DNA of 53,310 nucleotides from an uncultured bacterium (GTDB taxonomy: Bacteria; Babelota; Babeliae; Babelales; Babelaceae): contig CAIKXM010000050.1 in the NCBI GenBank assembly GCA_903831405.1, forward strand, positions 1 to 53,310, read 5' to 3'. Positions 8,160 to 16,913 of the stretch are shown in pieces. The notes below the pieces were generated by a model, which saw nothing but the letters and a program-made list of their open reading frames with translations, was not told where the DNA came from and did not search any database. The position numbers and the translations under genes were made by a program. Within the stretch, counting starts at the first letter, position 1. Every line of letters starts with the position of its first letter.

Positions 8160-8723
8160 ATGTCAGCATTAATCATTGCCTTAATCGTTCTAGGTGTTAT
8201 TGCCGTTGCTTTTATGTGGGCAATCGGTGGCTATAATTTATTCATCCGTACCAAAGCTATGGTAAAAGAAGCATGGAGTGGTGTTGATGTACAGCTTAAA
8301 CGTCGCTATGACTTGATACCAAACTTGGTCGAAACGGTTAAAGGCTATAGTGTTCACGAAAAAGATTTGTTCCAAAATATCGCAAAATATCGCTCAGTTG
8401 CAGCCGGGACGCAAAATGTTGAAGAGCGTGCACAAGCTGAATCAGGATTAACACAATCGCTCAAGACATTGTTTGCGGTTGTTGAGAGCTATCCAGAACT
8501 TAAGGCAAACGAAAACTTTCTTGCATTGCAAAAAGACTTGGCAGCAATAGAACAAGATATCAATCTTGCTCGTCGCTATTACAATGGCACGGTTCGTAAT
8601 TATAATATTGCGGTTAAGACGTTTCCTCGCTCTATTATTGCAGGAATGTTTGGCTTTGCTGAAGAACCGTTTTTTGAAATTACTGCCGAAGCAGAACGCA
8701 ACGCTCCTCGCGTACAGTTTTAG
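8160..8723 (+). CDS. lemA: LemA family protein
   Basis: A 187-residue protein with the LemA layout: one N-terminal membrane helix (about 3-22), then a helical domain with NLFIRTKAMVKEAWSGVDVQLKRRYDLIPNLV in conserved position and a C-terminal ARRYYNGTVRNYN segment. ATG 8160 follows GAAAGGG at 8144-8150. LemA proteins are commonly encoded next to DUF2207 or TPM-domain membrane proteins, as here (the next gene starts 44 bases downstream). The molecular role of the family is not settled; an envelope function is usual. Confidence 0.95.
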   Translation: MSALIIALIVLGVIAVAFMWAIGGYNLFIRTKAMVKEAWSGVDVQLKRRYDLIPNLVETVKGYSVHEKDLFQNIAKYRSVAAGTQNVEERAQAESGLTQSLKTLFAVVESYPELKANENFLALQKDLAAIEQDINLARRYYNGTVRNYNIAVKTFPRSIIAGMFGFAEEPFFEITAEAERNAPRVQF

Positions 8724-8767
8724 ATCGTATTGCTCTACATGTTTGCAGTGAGCGAGGGCTTATTATT

Positions 8768-10552
8768 ATGAAGTATAGTATAAAGCAATTTTTATATGCA
8801 TTGCTTCTTGTTTTCTCTTGTGCCCATGTATGTGCAGGTGCACGTGAATACATAGAGCTTTTTGACAGCACTATTACCGTCGAGAAATCAGGCATGCTCG
8901 ATGTGCGCGAACGCATTATTGTGCATGCTGAGCATGACCAGATAAAGCGTGGCATTTTTCGAGAATTGCCACTTGTGTACTCTGATGGGGCTGGTTTATT
9001 AAAACGTGTTTCATATGAGCTTGTTGAGTGCAGTCTTAATGGTGCTACAATTTCTGTTTTTACGCGCTATGCAAGCAATGGTGTTATTTTTGTTATCGGT
9101 AATCCTGACAAGTTTGTGGATATTGGTCGACACGAATTTGTTGTTCATTACCGGCTTAGCAATGAACTTGGTTTTTTTGCCACGCATGACGAGTTGTATT
9201 TTAATGTGACGGGTAATGGATGGCGACTACCTATGGCTGCAGTGCGCGCAACGGTGCAATTGCCCTACCAAGGTCCCCAGGATAGCATTAAGCTGGCTGC
9301 ATATACCGGTGGCTATGGTTCTAAGAGCCATGATGCGCAATGGAGGGTTGAGCACATAGGGGATAAAAATAGTATTATTTTTGAAACAACGCAGCCCTTA
9401 GGGCGGTACGAAGGTCTTTCTATTGTTGTTGGTTGGCCAAAAGGGTATGTTGTTGCGCCAACACTCTATAGCACTATAGTACGATTTGTCTCTGATAATA
9501 GAAGTATACTTATTCTACTTATCTGTTTATTGTTCTCGATCTGGTTTGGCATATTTTCTGTACTACGCACTCGTCGAATGGCTCCTCGAGGAACCATTTT
9601 TCCTCTTTTTGATGCACCTGCTGGATACTCTCCGGGAGCATGCGCTTATATGCTTAACCGTGCTTATTCTTCACGCTCTTTTGCAGCAGATGTGTTAGGT
9701 GTAGCTGTGGCAGGTGGTATAGCTATAGAATCTATAAAAAGCTTGTTTGGTGGCAAGTCATATCGCTTAACAAAAAAAGAAAACAATCTTGATACAAAAA
9801 CAAAAGAACATTCTTCAAAAGAATATTCTTTTGAAAGTTATAACAAGATTGTTGCGGGGTTATTTGTAGATTCTGACATGATTGAGTTGAAAAAAGGTAA
9901 AGAAAATAAAATATTAATCCAAACGACAGAAAGTCTTAATGCCTATTATGATCGTACATACAAATCTCTGCTTACCGCAAATCCCTTTGGTGCAATAGCT
10001 GCGGGTGTTCTGGCTTGTGCTGGGTTTGTTGTTAGCTATCTTATTGATCCATTCTTATTCGCATCGCTTATTGTCTATGTGCTTCTTGTTTTGCTTGCTT
10101 GTGTTGTCATTGCAACGGGTATGTTTAATCGTTGGTATACGCCAGAGGGTCGCGCTATCGTTGACCATATAGAAGGCTTCAAGATGTACCTTGAGACGGC
10201 AGAGAGTGAGCGAATGAAGATTATTGGCACGCCTCCTGATCGTACTCCAGAGCTATATGAAACATTTTTACCCTATGCCATGGCACTAGATGTTGAGAAA
10301 GCATGGACTAAACAGTTTGAGCCCGTATTTGAGGCGTATGAACGCATGCACCATACACCGTATTATCCACTATGGTTTATTGGTACAGACTTGTCAGGAT
10401 TCTCAAGCGGTGGATTTGCCTCGTCTTTTGTTTCGAGCATCGGATCATCGACAATATCATCTTCGTCTTTTGCCCCCGGTTCATCGTCAGGATTTGGTTC
10501 GGGAGGATCATCTGGCGGTGGCGGCGGTGGCGGCGGCGGTGGTGGCTGGTAA
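8768..10552 (+). CDS. DUF2207-type membrane protein with poly-glycine tail
   Basis: A 594-residue protein: signal peptide ending HVCA, an extracytoplasmic DUF2207-like beta domain (EYIELFDSTITVEKSGMLDVRERI, then KRGIFRELPL), a membrane helix near 240-260, a cytoplasmic stretch, two more helices at about 410-460, and a tail of Ser/Gly ending in a run of about eleven glycines and Trp. Gly-rich tails are typical of the family. It is co-transcribed with lemA, a pairing seen in many bacteria. Its function in the envelope is unknown. Confidence 0.88.
   Translation: MKYSIKQFLYALLLVFSCAHVCAGAREYIELFDSTITVEKSGMLDVRERIIVHAEHDQIKRGIFRELPLVYSDGAGLLKRVSYELVECSLNGATISVFTRYASNGVIFVIGNPDKFVDIGRHEFVVHYRLSNELGFFATHDELYFNVTGNGWRLPMAAVRATVQLPYQGPQDSIKLAAYTGGYGSKSHDAQWRVEHIGDKNSIIFETTQPLGRYEGLSIVVGWPKGYVVAPTLYSTIVRFVSDNRSILILLICLLFSIWFGIFSVLRTRRMAPRGTIFPLFDAPAGYSPGACAYMLNRAYSSRSFAADVLGVAVAGGIAIESIKSLFGGKSYRLTKKENNLDTKTKEHSSKEYSFESYNKIVAGLFVDSDMIELKKGKENKILIQTTESLNAYYDRTYKSLLTANPFGAIAAGVLACAGFVVSYLIDPFLFASLIVYVLLVLLACVVIATGMFNRWYTPEGRAIVDHIEGFKMYLETAESERMKIIGTPPDRTPELYETFLPYAMALDVEKAWTKQFEPVFEAYERMHHTPYYPLWFIGTDLSGFSSGGFASSFVSSIGSSTISSSSFAPGSSSGFGSGGSSGGGGGGGGGGGW
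10511..10549 (+). repeat. GGC/GGT codon run encoding poly-glycine
   Basis: Simple repeat at the end of the DUF2207 gene. Such a run can slip, changing the tail length or frame just before the stop. Confidence 0.8.
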
Positions 10553-10560
10553 TATTTTTT

Positions 10561-10607
10561 AGGGCTTCTTTTTTAGTAGATGTAAAAAAAGAAGCCCTAT
10601 TTTTTTA
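10561..10607 (+). terminator. Intrinsic terminator of lemA-DUF2207
   Basis: AGGGCTTCTTTTTT pairs with AAAAAAGAAGCCCT, followed by a T run, 9 bases after the stop codon. Confidence 0.88.
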
Positions 10608-10846
10608 CAATAGTTTTTTCATTTGCAGTTATACAGAGAGATTCACGAGAGTCTTTCATCTTTTATAAAGTTCTAGTAATTCTTAGTAACAATATTTTTA
10701 AAGCAGTACATTTTGCAAATTTAAATAAGTCTTTTATGTATAGTGTGCTTATAGATTGATTAGTATAAAATTATAAAATAGTCGCAGTTATTGTTTTTTT
10801 GAATGCTTTTCAATTAATAATATGAAAAGTGGCAGGGTTTCATAGT

Positions 10847-13474
10847 ATGTATAATTTTTTAAAAATGGATCAAAATAGCATGAAAAAAGTATTGTTTCTT
10901 ATTATTATTACATTATTTGGATATCCCTGTCAGCTGATAAGTATGGGTACTCTTCAAGGTGAAAAGCCTAACCCTAGACAAGAAAGGATGAAGCGGTTTA
11001 GGGAAGAAAAATCAAAAGCTGAAAGTATCATACAAGCTATGAATATAGTTTTGGCAGAGCATGGTGATAATCAACAGATCAGAGATGCTGCTATGCAGGC
11101 TATAGATAGAGCTAGAGACGTTGTTTCTATGGTAGAATGGACACCGCCACATCTTATTGAACAAAGATTGCCTGATTTAATAGCTGCACGTGAACGAGTT
11201 GAACAAGTTAAAAGACATGTTGAAGAATTAATGCAACAAATTGCAGAGCAAAGCAGAGTAAAAAGAAGAGCGCCTGCTGGCGCAGCAACAGCCGCAGCAG
11301 TAGGTAGAGAAGAAGCAGAGAGAGAGCGGAAATATAAACAGAATTTGCTTGAACGTCAGCAAAGAAGACAAGCTATTCGAAAAAATTTGTGCTCTGCTGT
11401 TTCTCCAGAAAATATATGTATTGCATCTCATGAGGCGGAACATTCTCCATTGGTCGTCTCTCGAAAGGCAGTTCAAATATCTCCGGTATTGCAAAAATAT
11501 CTAGAATTTGATGAGAAACAAAATCCTGGAGAAAGACCGCTTTTAATTTTAGAAAATTCTTTTGAGCAAGTTCGCTTTATAATTAATGTTCTTTCTTTTT
11601 TGAAGCCATTGTATGACCCATTGTTTGTATTGCAAGAAAAATTAGAGCAAGAAAGTGTTGCAGAAAATAGAATATTAATTGAGCAGGACATAGAGAAACA
11701 AAAGCAAAGCATTGTTGCACAGATTAATGTACATATTGCATCAATTGTTGAGCGTGCTGATATATCATTTGTAGAAGCCGTAGAACTTGCTCATTTCTTT
11801 GGTCTACCAATAGTTTTTGATGTATTAGTGCACATACAACAACCTATGCCTATTCCTCAAAGCGCAGAAGATATACAAAATTATAACGATCAATTAGTTG
11901 GCTTATTTACTATAGCGCAACAAGCATCAGATAATCGATTATGGCAATTGATTGGTAGGATGTTGTATCCATGCCATGCTCAATGTCCGATCGAAATAGA
12001 AGGCATTGTTCAGTTTTTAGAAGCGCATAAAGATCTGGAGCAGATAGTGTTGAGTGAATATAGGTTGCAACATTTAGATCAACGTCCACAAGCATATACG
12101 AATCTTATTGCGGTGCTGCCAACAACGGATTGGCAAAATTCTATAGCCTACAGTCCTGATGGATCGCTCCTTGCTTCAGCATCAACTTTGGAAAGTACTA
12201 TTTCTCTATGGGATACTCACACGAATCAATTGATAATTAAAAAAAAAATTGGTGAGGAGCCGTCTATATCAGATATAACATTTAGTCCTGATGGGACAAT
12301 GTTAGCAGCAATAATTAATGGTACAGTATTCTTCTTTGACTCGCGTACATTGGCTGAAAAACCTGTTCCTGCTGACATAAGAAATGCAAGCGTTTTAGCC
12401 TTTAATCCTACTAATCAAACAATGGCAATACGCTCATCTGATCCTGGTGGCTATAGGATACAAATATATGATTTAATACGTAATGTAGAAATTAATCGTT
12501 ATGTAATTAAGTATATTGAAGGTGGACTTCTTGTAGATTTGGTATATAGTCCTGATGGTACAAAGCTTGTTATGATAGTATCAGTTGATCACTCCAAAAG
12601 GATACCTAGGCGTTTTGGCTCAACGTTAAATTGTCCTCATGTAATAGATCTTGTTACGCATGCTATTACGGTGGTACCAGAACCTTGTTCTTTGGTAAGG
12701 TTTAGCAATGACAGTACAAAGCTTATTACTGATAAATATGTATGGGATTTGGCAACAAATGTTCTTATCTCACGACTTCCTGAGCACCGCTACCAAGCAT
12801 CCTATGTACAAAGAAATACAGCGCTAGCGGTACACCCTCTTAATAGTGCTATAGTTGCTCTTGGTACTTTCGATAATGCTGCGCATGTATTTCAAATCAA
12901 TGGGCCTGAAAATATTGTTGATGCTCTTATAGTTCCAACGCAAAATGAAGTAGCTGTTGTGAATGGGCTTGCTTTTCATCCTCATGGTTCTATTCTTGCT
13001 ATAGCGTTAGGCGATAATCACGATAGCATGAGTAAAAATATACGTCTTTTTGGCTGTCGTTCATTGCGTCAAGCATTGCTTACCTCTCTTGCAATACCTG
13101 GTGGTGATAAAGCAAGTACAGCACCAGTGGCTCCTGTTGCACCATCTACTGCTACGGCTTCTCATCAACCTCCTATAGCACAATTACCTATTGGTCAAGC
13201 AGCCAGAGATCCTGCTGCAATAGCTGCACAAGAACAAGAAGAGGATGATCCAGTTGTTCTTGCTGATCCACGCTATGATCAAGCAGCAAGACCAACGATT
13301 GCTGTAGAACAGCAGGCACCTGGTGTGCCACCAGCTTCTGCTCCTGCACAAGCAACTGGTGCAGCAAAGGTGAGTGCAGCACCAGCACCTACTGTCGCGC
13401 CAATAAGAGGTGGTCTTTTAAATACATTGTGGGAGAAGGGTAGAGACTGGTGGAAGGGTGGTAAAAAAGAGTAA
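10847..13474 (+). CDS. Secreted multidomain protein: coiled coil, SKP1/BTB-like region, WD40 repeats
   Basis: An 875-residue protein. After a leader ending QLIS-M comes a charged helical region (about 40-175), then a region at about 190-360 whose pattern (VVSRKAVQISPVLQKYL, ...LLILENSFEQVRFIINVL, then FVEAVELAHFFGLPIVFDVL) resembles SKP1/BTB folds. From about 415 to 760 there are roughly six WD40-like blades (repeated YSPDG / FSPDG, ISLWD, YVWDLA). The tail is Ala/Pro/Gln-rich and ends in a basic WWKGGKKE. The same SKP1-like region occurs in the protein at 40732. ATG 10847 has GCAGGG upstream; ATG 10880 is an alternative start. The combination resembles eukaryotic ubiquitin-ligase adaptors and suggests a host-directed protein. 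WD40 is fairly sure, SKP1/BTB moderate. Confidence 0.75.
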   Translation: MYNFLKMDQNSMKKVLFLIIITLFGYPCQLISMGTLQGEKPNPRQERMKRFREEKSKAESIIQAMNIVLAEHGDNQQIRDAAMQAIDRARDVVSMVEWTPPHLIEQRLPDLIAARERVEQVKRHVEELMQQIAEQSRVKRRAPAGAATAAAVGREEAERERKYKQNLLERQQRRQAIRKNLCSAVSPENICIASHEAEHSPLVVSRKAVQISPVLQKYLEFDEKQNPGERPLLILENSFEQVRFIINVLSFLKPLYDPLFVLQEKLEQESVAENRILIEQDIEKQKQSIVAQINVHIASIVERADISFVEAVELAHFFGLPIVFDVLVHIQQPMPIPQSAEDIQNYNDQLVGLFTIAQQASDNRLWQLIGRMLYPCHAQCPIEIEGIVQFLEAHKDLEQIVLSEYRLQHLDQRPQAYTNLIAVLPTTDWQNSIAYSPDGSLLASASTLESTISLWDTHTNQLIIKKKIGEEPSISDITFSPDGTMLAAIINGTVFFFDSRTLAEKPVPADIRNASVLAFNPTNQTMAIRSSDPGGYRIQIYDLIRNVEINRYVIKYIEGGLLVDLVYSPDGTKLVMIVSVDHSKRIPRRFGSTLNCPHVIDLVTHAITVVPEPCSLVRFSNDSTKLITDKYVWDLATNVLISRLPEHRYQASYVQRNTALAVHPLNSAIVALGTFDNAAHVFQINGPENIVDALIVPTQNEVAVVNGLAFHPHGSILAIALGDNHDSMSKNIRLFGCRSLRQALLTSLAIPGGDKASTAPVAPVAPSTATASHQPPIAQLPIGQAARDPAAIAAQEQEEDDPVVLADPRYDQAARPTIAVEQQAPGVPPASAPAQATGAAKVSAAPAPTVAPIRGGLLNTLWEKGRDWWKGGKKE

Positions 13475-13552
13475 TATACGGCTGATTTAAAAAGCCATTA
13501 CTTTATTTTGCGATTGAAAGATAAAAAAATAGATAGTTATTTTTTTGCAATC

Positions 13553-13590
13553 AAAGAGACTATGTAGTAGCGATAGTACATAGTCTCTTT
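13553..13590 (+). terminator. Intrinsic terminator after the WD40 gene
   Basis: A 14-bp perfect stem AAAGAGACTATGTA / TACATAGTCTCTTT with a short T tail. Confidence 0.65.
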
Positions 13591-13689
13591 ATCTTTGGGC
13601 TTAGAAAGAATCAGGCAGTGATATAGCTGGATTCTTTTAGATGTACAAATATTTATACATTAAAATAGGCTTCTATGGGGCATAACTAT

Positions 13690-13778
13690 TGAGCAAAAAA
13701 CTGAACAACTTAGTAAGTCTTGCTAGAGTGTTTTTTAAGTGCATAAAAAGAAGTTTTTATCGTATTGTTTTTTGCTCA
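13690..13778 (+). other. Intergenic inverted repeat, possible small structured RNA
   Basis: TGAGCAAAAAAC at 13690-13701 is the exact complement of GTTTTTTGCTCA at 13767-13778, closing an 89-base segment with smaller inverted repeats inside. No ORF covers it. It lies in the 455-base gap between the WD40 and flavoprotein genes. It may be a small RNA or chance in AT-rich DNA. Confidence 0.25.
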
Positions 13779-13803
13779 TCATTGAACTTGCGTATTGTCT
13801 TAA

Positions 13804-13833
13804 TTGCTAATGATAGAATAGACGTACTATAAT
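13804..13833 (+). promoter_or_regulatory. Candidate promoter for the flavoprotein gene leader
   Basis: TTGCTA at 13804-13809 and TATAAT at 13828-13833 are 18 bases apart. This would start RNA near 13840, about 20 bases before a terminator-like hairpin and 90 bases before the coding start. Confidence 0.4.
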
Positions 13834-13858
13834 TAAGTAAAGATGTAAAAAGATTGTT

Positions 13859-13905
13859 ACAGCACTCCTGACATATGGTAATATACGGCAGGAGTGCTGT
13901 TTTTT
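13859..13905 (+). terminator. Terminator-like hairpin in the 5' leader of the flavoprotein gene
   Basis: ACAGCACTCCTG pairs with CAGGAGTGCTGT and is followed by six T. It lies between the candidate promoter and the start at 13930, so it would act as an attenuator or end a short RNA of about 65 bases. Confidence 0.6.
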
Positions 13906-13929
13906 GTTTTATAATAGAGGGAATGGTTG

Positions 13930-15486
13930 ATGAAGCAAGTTATATTGAAATATATGGTAATGGCGGTTGTTGGGGTAAGTATTGTTACGTTTTTGGGATA
14001 CTTTAATTCAAAAAAAGCTCACGCTGCAGTTGATATTTCTGCCGTCAACAATTGGCAAGCCGTCTGTGATCCACGCAGACCAAAAAGCCACAATGAATAT
14101 GACGCTATCGTTGTTGGAGCTGGTATTGGCGGATTAACAACAGCCGCATTGCTTGCAAAGAATCATTATAAAGTGTTGGTTCTTGAGCAGCATAGCCAAG
14201 TCGGTGGGTATTGCTCATCGTACAAGCGCGATGGATTTATGTTTACCGTAGGTGTTGAGAATGTGAGCGGCTTTTGGGAAGAGGGTATGTTGCAAAAATT
14301 GCTTGATACGCTTGGATTGCACAAAGATGATTTGTTTGTGTTGAACAAACATACTTGTATTATTGGTGGTAAAACAATTACCTTTTCTGGTTTAAAGAAC
14401 GACTCCATCGAGCAATTATCAAAGTATTTTCCGCATGAGAGTGCAGCTATTGCGCAATTTTTTGATCAAGCTGAGCAGGCTATGCGAGAGTCTCGTAGTG
14501 CAGATAAAGATAGTTTGCCTGAATCCTCAGCTTTTAAGTCGTGGAGCAATGCAACATATCAGCAAAAACTTGATGAATATTTTACTGATACAGAGTTAAA
14601 AACTGTATTGTGCTCATTGCTTGGCTATATAGGTACGAAGCCTGATAAAACACCAGCTCTTGCAGCGTTGAAAGCAGCGCTTAGTTATTTTATCTTTGGT
14701 GGTTATTATCCCAAAGGTGGCCCAGGTAATTTTGCAGAAAAGTTGCAACAGGTTATAGAGACAAATGGTGGAACGGTTATACCAAACAGCAAGGTTGATC
14801 AGATTTTGGTAGAAAGCGGAGAGGTTATCGGAATTCGTGTTGGAGAGAATATATACAAAAGTTCAGTCGTTGTTTCGAATGTGAATGCAAAGATATTATT
14901 TTCTACATTACTATCAAAAGAAGCTATTGATCAAAAGTTTGTTGATGCTATTATGTCTTTAAAAATGGCTCATTCAACATCGCTCGTTAACTTTGGTCTA
15001 GATCTTGATATTTCTACTATTTCTTCTTCGTCATTGATTAGCGATCATGATCATGGGGTTACTCTATCGATACCTTCAAATGTAGATGCTTCACTAGCGC
15101 CGCTAGGTAAATCAGTACTTTCAGTATTTGTTGCGAGCGAATACGCAACAACACCAGAATATGGAACGACTGCATATGAAGCGTATAAAAAAGAAAAATT
15201 AGAGAAAGCTATTCAAAAAGTAGAAACAATAATTCCAGATTTTAGAAAGCATATTATTGTTAGTGATGTGTCGACACCACGATCCTTTGAGCGATTTACT
15301 GCAATGCCACAAGGTGCTCTGTATGGTTTTGACCAGTCAGCCGGAGCAAAACGTCCCTATTTTAAGACACCTATTAGAGGACTATATCTTGCAAGTTCTT
15401 CTACCTATCCGGGTGGCGGTGTTGAAGCGGTTGTTGCTGCAGGTTTTATTTGCTTTGGTGATATCTGTAGTGGTATGAAAAAATAA
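13930..15486 (+). CDS. Phytoene dehydrogenase/carotenoid isomerase-like FAD oxidoreductase with signal peptide
   Basis: A 518-residue flavoprotein of the CrtI/CrtISO/RetSat group. The FAD-binding motif GAGIGGLTTAALLAKN, followed by VLVLEQHSQVGGYCSSY, lies at about 62-100. The C-terminal GLYLASSSTYPGGGVEAVVAAG is the family's closing motif. A hydrophobic leader precedes it (MKQVILKYMVMAVVG..., possible cleavage after AHA), which is unusual because FAD enzymes of this type are normally cytosolic or membrane-bound on the inside. No other carotenoid gene is in the window, so the substrate is unknown. ATG 13930 has AGAGG nine bases upstream. Confidence 0.85.
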   Translation: MKQVILKYMVMAVVGVSIVTFLGYFNSKKAHAAVDISAVNNWQAVCDPRRPKSHNEYDAIVVGAGIGGLTTAALLAKNHYKVLVLEQHSQVGGYCSSYKRDGFMFTVGVENVSGFWEEGMLQKLLDTLGLHKDDLFVLNKHTCIIGGKTITFSGLKNDSIEQLSKYFPHESAAIAQFFDQAEQAMRESRSADKDSLPESSAFKSWSNATYQQKLDEYFTDTELKTVLCSLLGYIGTKPDKTPALAALKAALSYFIFGGYYPKGGPGNFAEKLQQVIETNGGTVIPNSKVDQILVESGEVIGIRVGENIYKSSVVVSNVNAKILFSTLLSKEAIDQKFVDAIMSLKMAHSTSLVNFGLDLDISTISSSSLISDHDHGVTLSIPSNVDASLAPLGKSVLSVFVASEYATTPEYGTTAYEAYKKEKLEKAIQKVETIIPDFRKHIIVSDVSTPRSFERFTAMPQGALYGFDQSAGAKRPYFKTPIRGLYLASSSTYPGGGVEAVVAAGFICFGDICSGMKK

Positions 15487-15565
15487 TAAAGAGACGTTTT
15501 TTTATTAATTGGATATTTTACTAATAATTGAGCTGTAAAGTTCAGTGATTGGGTTTATACATGTA

Positions 15566-15612
15566 ACAAGGGTGTCATTGGGTAGTATAGTTTTCCCCAA
15601 TGACACCCTTGT
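15566..15612 (+). terminator. Strong hairpin after the flavoprotein gene
   Basis: A 17-bp stem, ACAAGGGTGTCATTGGG with its complement, has no T run after it. It may be a terminator of another type or an mRNA-end stabiliser. Confidence 0.45.
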
Positions 15613-15886
15613 CTGTGAGAATATTGTATAGCAAGAGTAGCTGAGTTGTATAATATTTTGTGAGTCGTTACGTGCAAAGAAAGGCTATTTTTAATGTATA
15701 GCGAATTTCTTGTAACTTTGCAAAAGATACTACTTTACCATTCACCACTAAAAACACTTTTAAATTATGTAAAAAATGTAAGGCTAAGTGATTCTTGCTA
15801 TAAAAAGATTCAAAACTATTCTTGATGTGTGATAGTGTCTTAGTGCTATGGTTTGTTTTTATAGGTATAAAAAAGGAGATGGTAAA
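15613..15886. other. Intergenic region with no recognised feature
   Basis: AT-rich, no convincing ORF or RNA fold by eye. It presumably holds the promoter of the membrane protein at 15887. Confidence 0.5.
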
Positions 15887-16765
15887 ATGGAAACGTCTGT
15901 TAGTAATCTTGAGTGGTTATGGAAAAAAGTGTATGCATATAATATTGGCTTATTATTAGCTCCTGTGGCATGGTTATGTTCTTCTGTGCTGTTTTTTTTA
16001 TTTTTTATACCCTTTCTATTTTTTTTTATTAACCTTGTAAGTAGAGGTGTAGTTATTCCTGTTATAATATCGTTGTATATGGGCTATTGTAGCTGTATTT
16101 TTTTGTATATAGTGTATAAAAAAGTATATGTGTATGAATTAGCTTTTAAAAAGATACTTTTCTGGAAGAGTTTATTCAAGTTTTTATCGTTGATAATAAT
16201 GTCCGCAGGTATATTTATAGGTATAAATTATTTGATTAATTTGAGTTGGCTATTACAGAATATTTTTAGTACATTATTGTTGATATTTTTGCCTATATTT
16301 ATTGCACATAAAATTCTCCCCATGGTACGCTTTAGCGAAACGTTTGTACAATTATCAAAGAAATTGCGACTGTTTTTTGTTTATCGTCTTATTTTTTATG
16401 TGTTACTTATTGTTTTGGCAAAAGCATATACTTTGGGCACAATGTATAGTTTATATCTTCGTATAGGTATTTTATTTATGAGTTTATTTATAATTATATT
16501 GATTGAAGAATGTCTGCGTTATGTAAAACTATATGAGCAAAAAATTACTAAACGTTCTTTGTTAGCAATTGCTTTGTTGTCTGCTTTTTGCGCTATGTGT
16601 TTTTCTTTAATCTTTCTTATTGCTTTTAAATTTTTAGATACTCCTCTTGTTGAGTTTGTTGAGTTTTTTGCGTTATTTATAGTGACAGCGGTAGTTGTTT
16701 TTTTAGGTTCTTTGTTTGGAATAGTACAGTTATTTGGAGAGCGTATATTTATCTTAAAAATATAA
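15887..16765 (+). CDS. Polytopic membrane protein of unknown function (292 aa)
   Basis: Not recognised. It has about eight hydrophobic stretches rich in Phe, Ile and Leu, separated by short basic loops (KKVYVYELAFKK, KLYEQKITKRS). No conserved catalytic motif stands out. ATG 15887 is chosen for AGGAG at 15874-15878. An ATG at 15848 would add 13 residues and lies upstream of that ribosome site. It appears to be a single-gene unit ending in a terminator at 16805. Confidence 0.75.
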   Translation: METSVSNLEWLWKKVYAYNIGLLLAPVAWLCSSVLFFLFFIPFLFFFINLVSRGVVIPVIISLYMGYCSCIFLYIVYKKVYVYELAFKKILFWKSLFKFLSLIIMSAGIFIGINYLINLSWLLQNIFSTLLLIFLPIFIAHKILPMVRFSETFVQLSKKLRLFFVYRLIFYVLLIVLAKAYTLGTMYSLYLRIGILFMSLFIIILIEECLRYVKLYEQKITKRSLLAIALLSAFCAMCFSLIFLIAFKFLDTPLVEFVEFFALFIVTAVVVFLGSLFGIVQLFGERIFILKI

Positions 16766-16804
16766 ATTAGTCGTGTTTACATTCATAATTGATTTTTGAT
16801 TATT

Positions 16805-16862
16805 AATAAAGAGTGTGCTGAGAAAGACAGATAATTATTTTTAGCACATTCTTTATTTTTTT
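16805..16862 (+). terminator. Intrinsic terminator of the 15887 membrane protein gene
   Basis: AATAAAGAGTGTGCT pairs with AGCACATTCTTTATT (one wobble), then a T run. Confidence 0.75.
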
Positions 16863-16913
16863 AAAACAGTATTGGTGAATGGAAAAAAGATTGATTGCAT
16901 AAGGATTGTTGCT

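Noticed and set aside
13859-13905. CIRCE-like heat-shock operator (AGCACTC ... GAGTGCT)
   Set aside because: The arms resemble CIRCE, but the spacer is 22 bases instead of 9 and a T run follows, so a terminator/attenuator explains it better.
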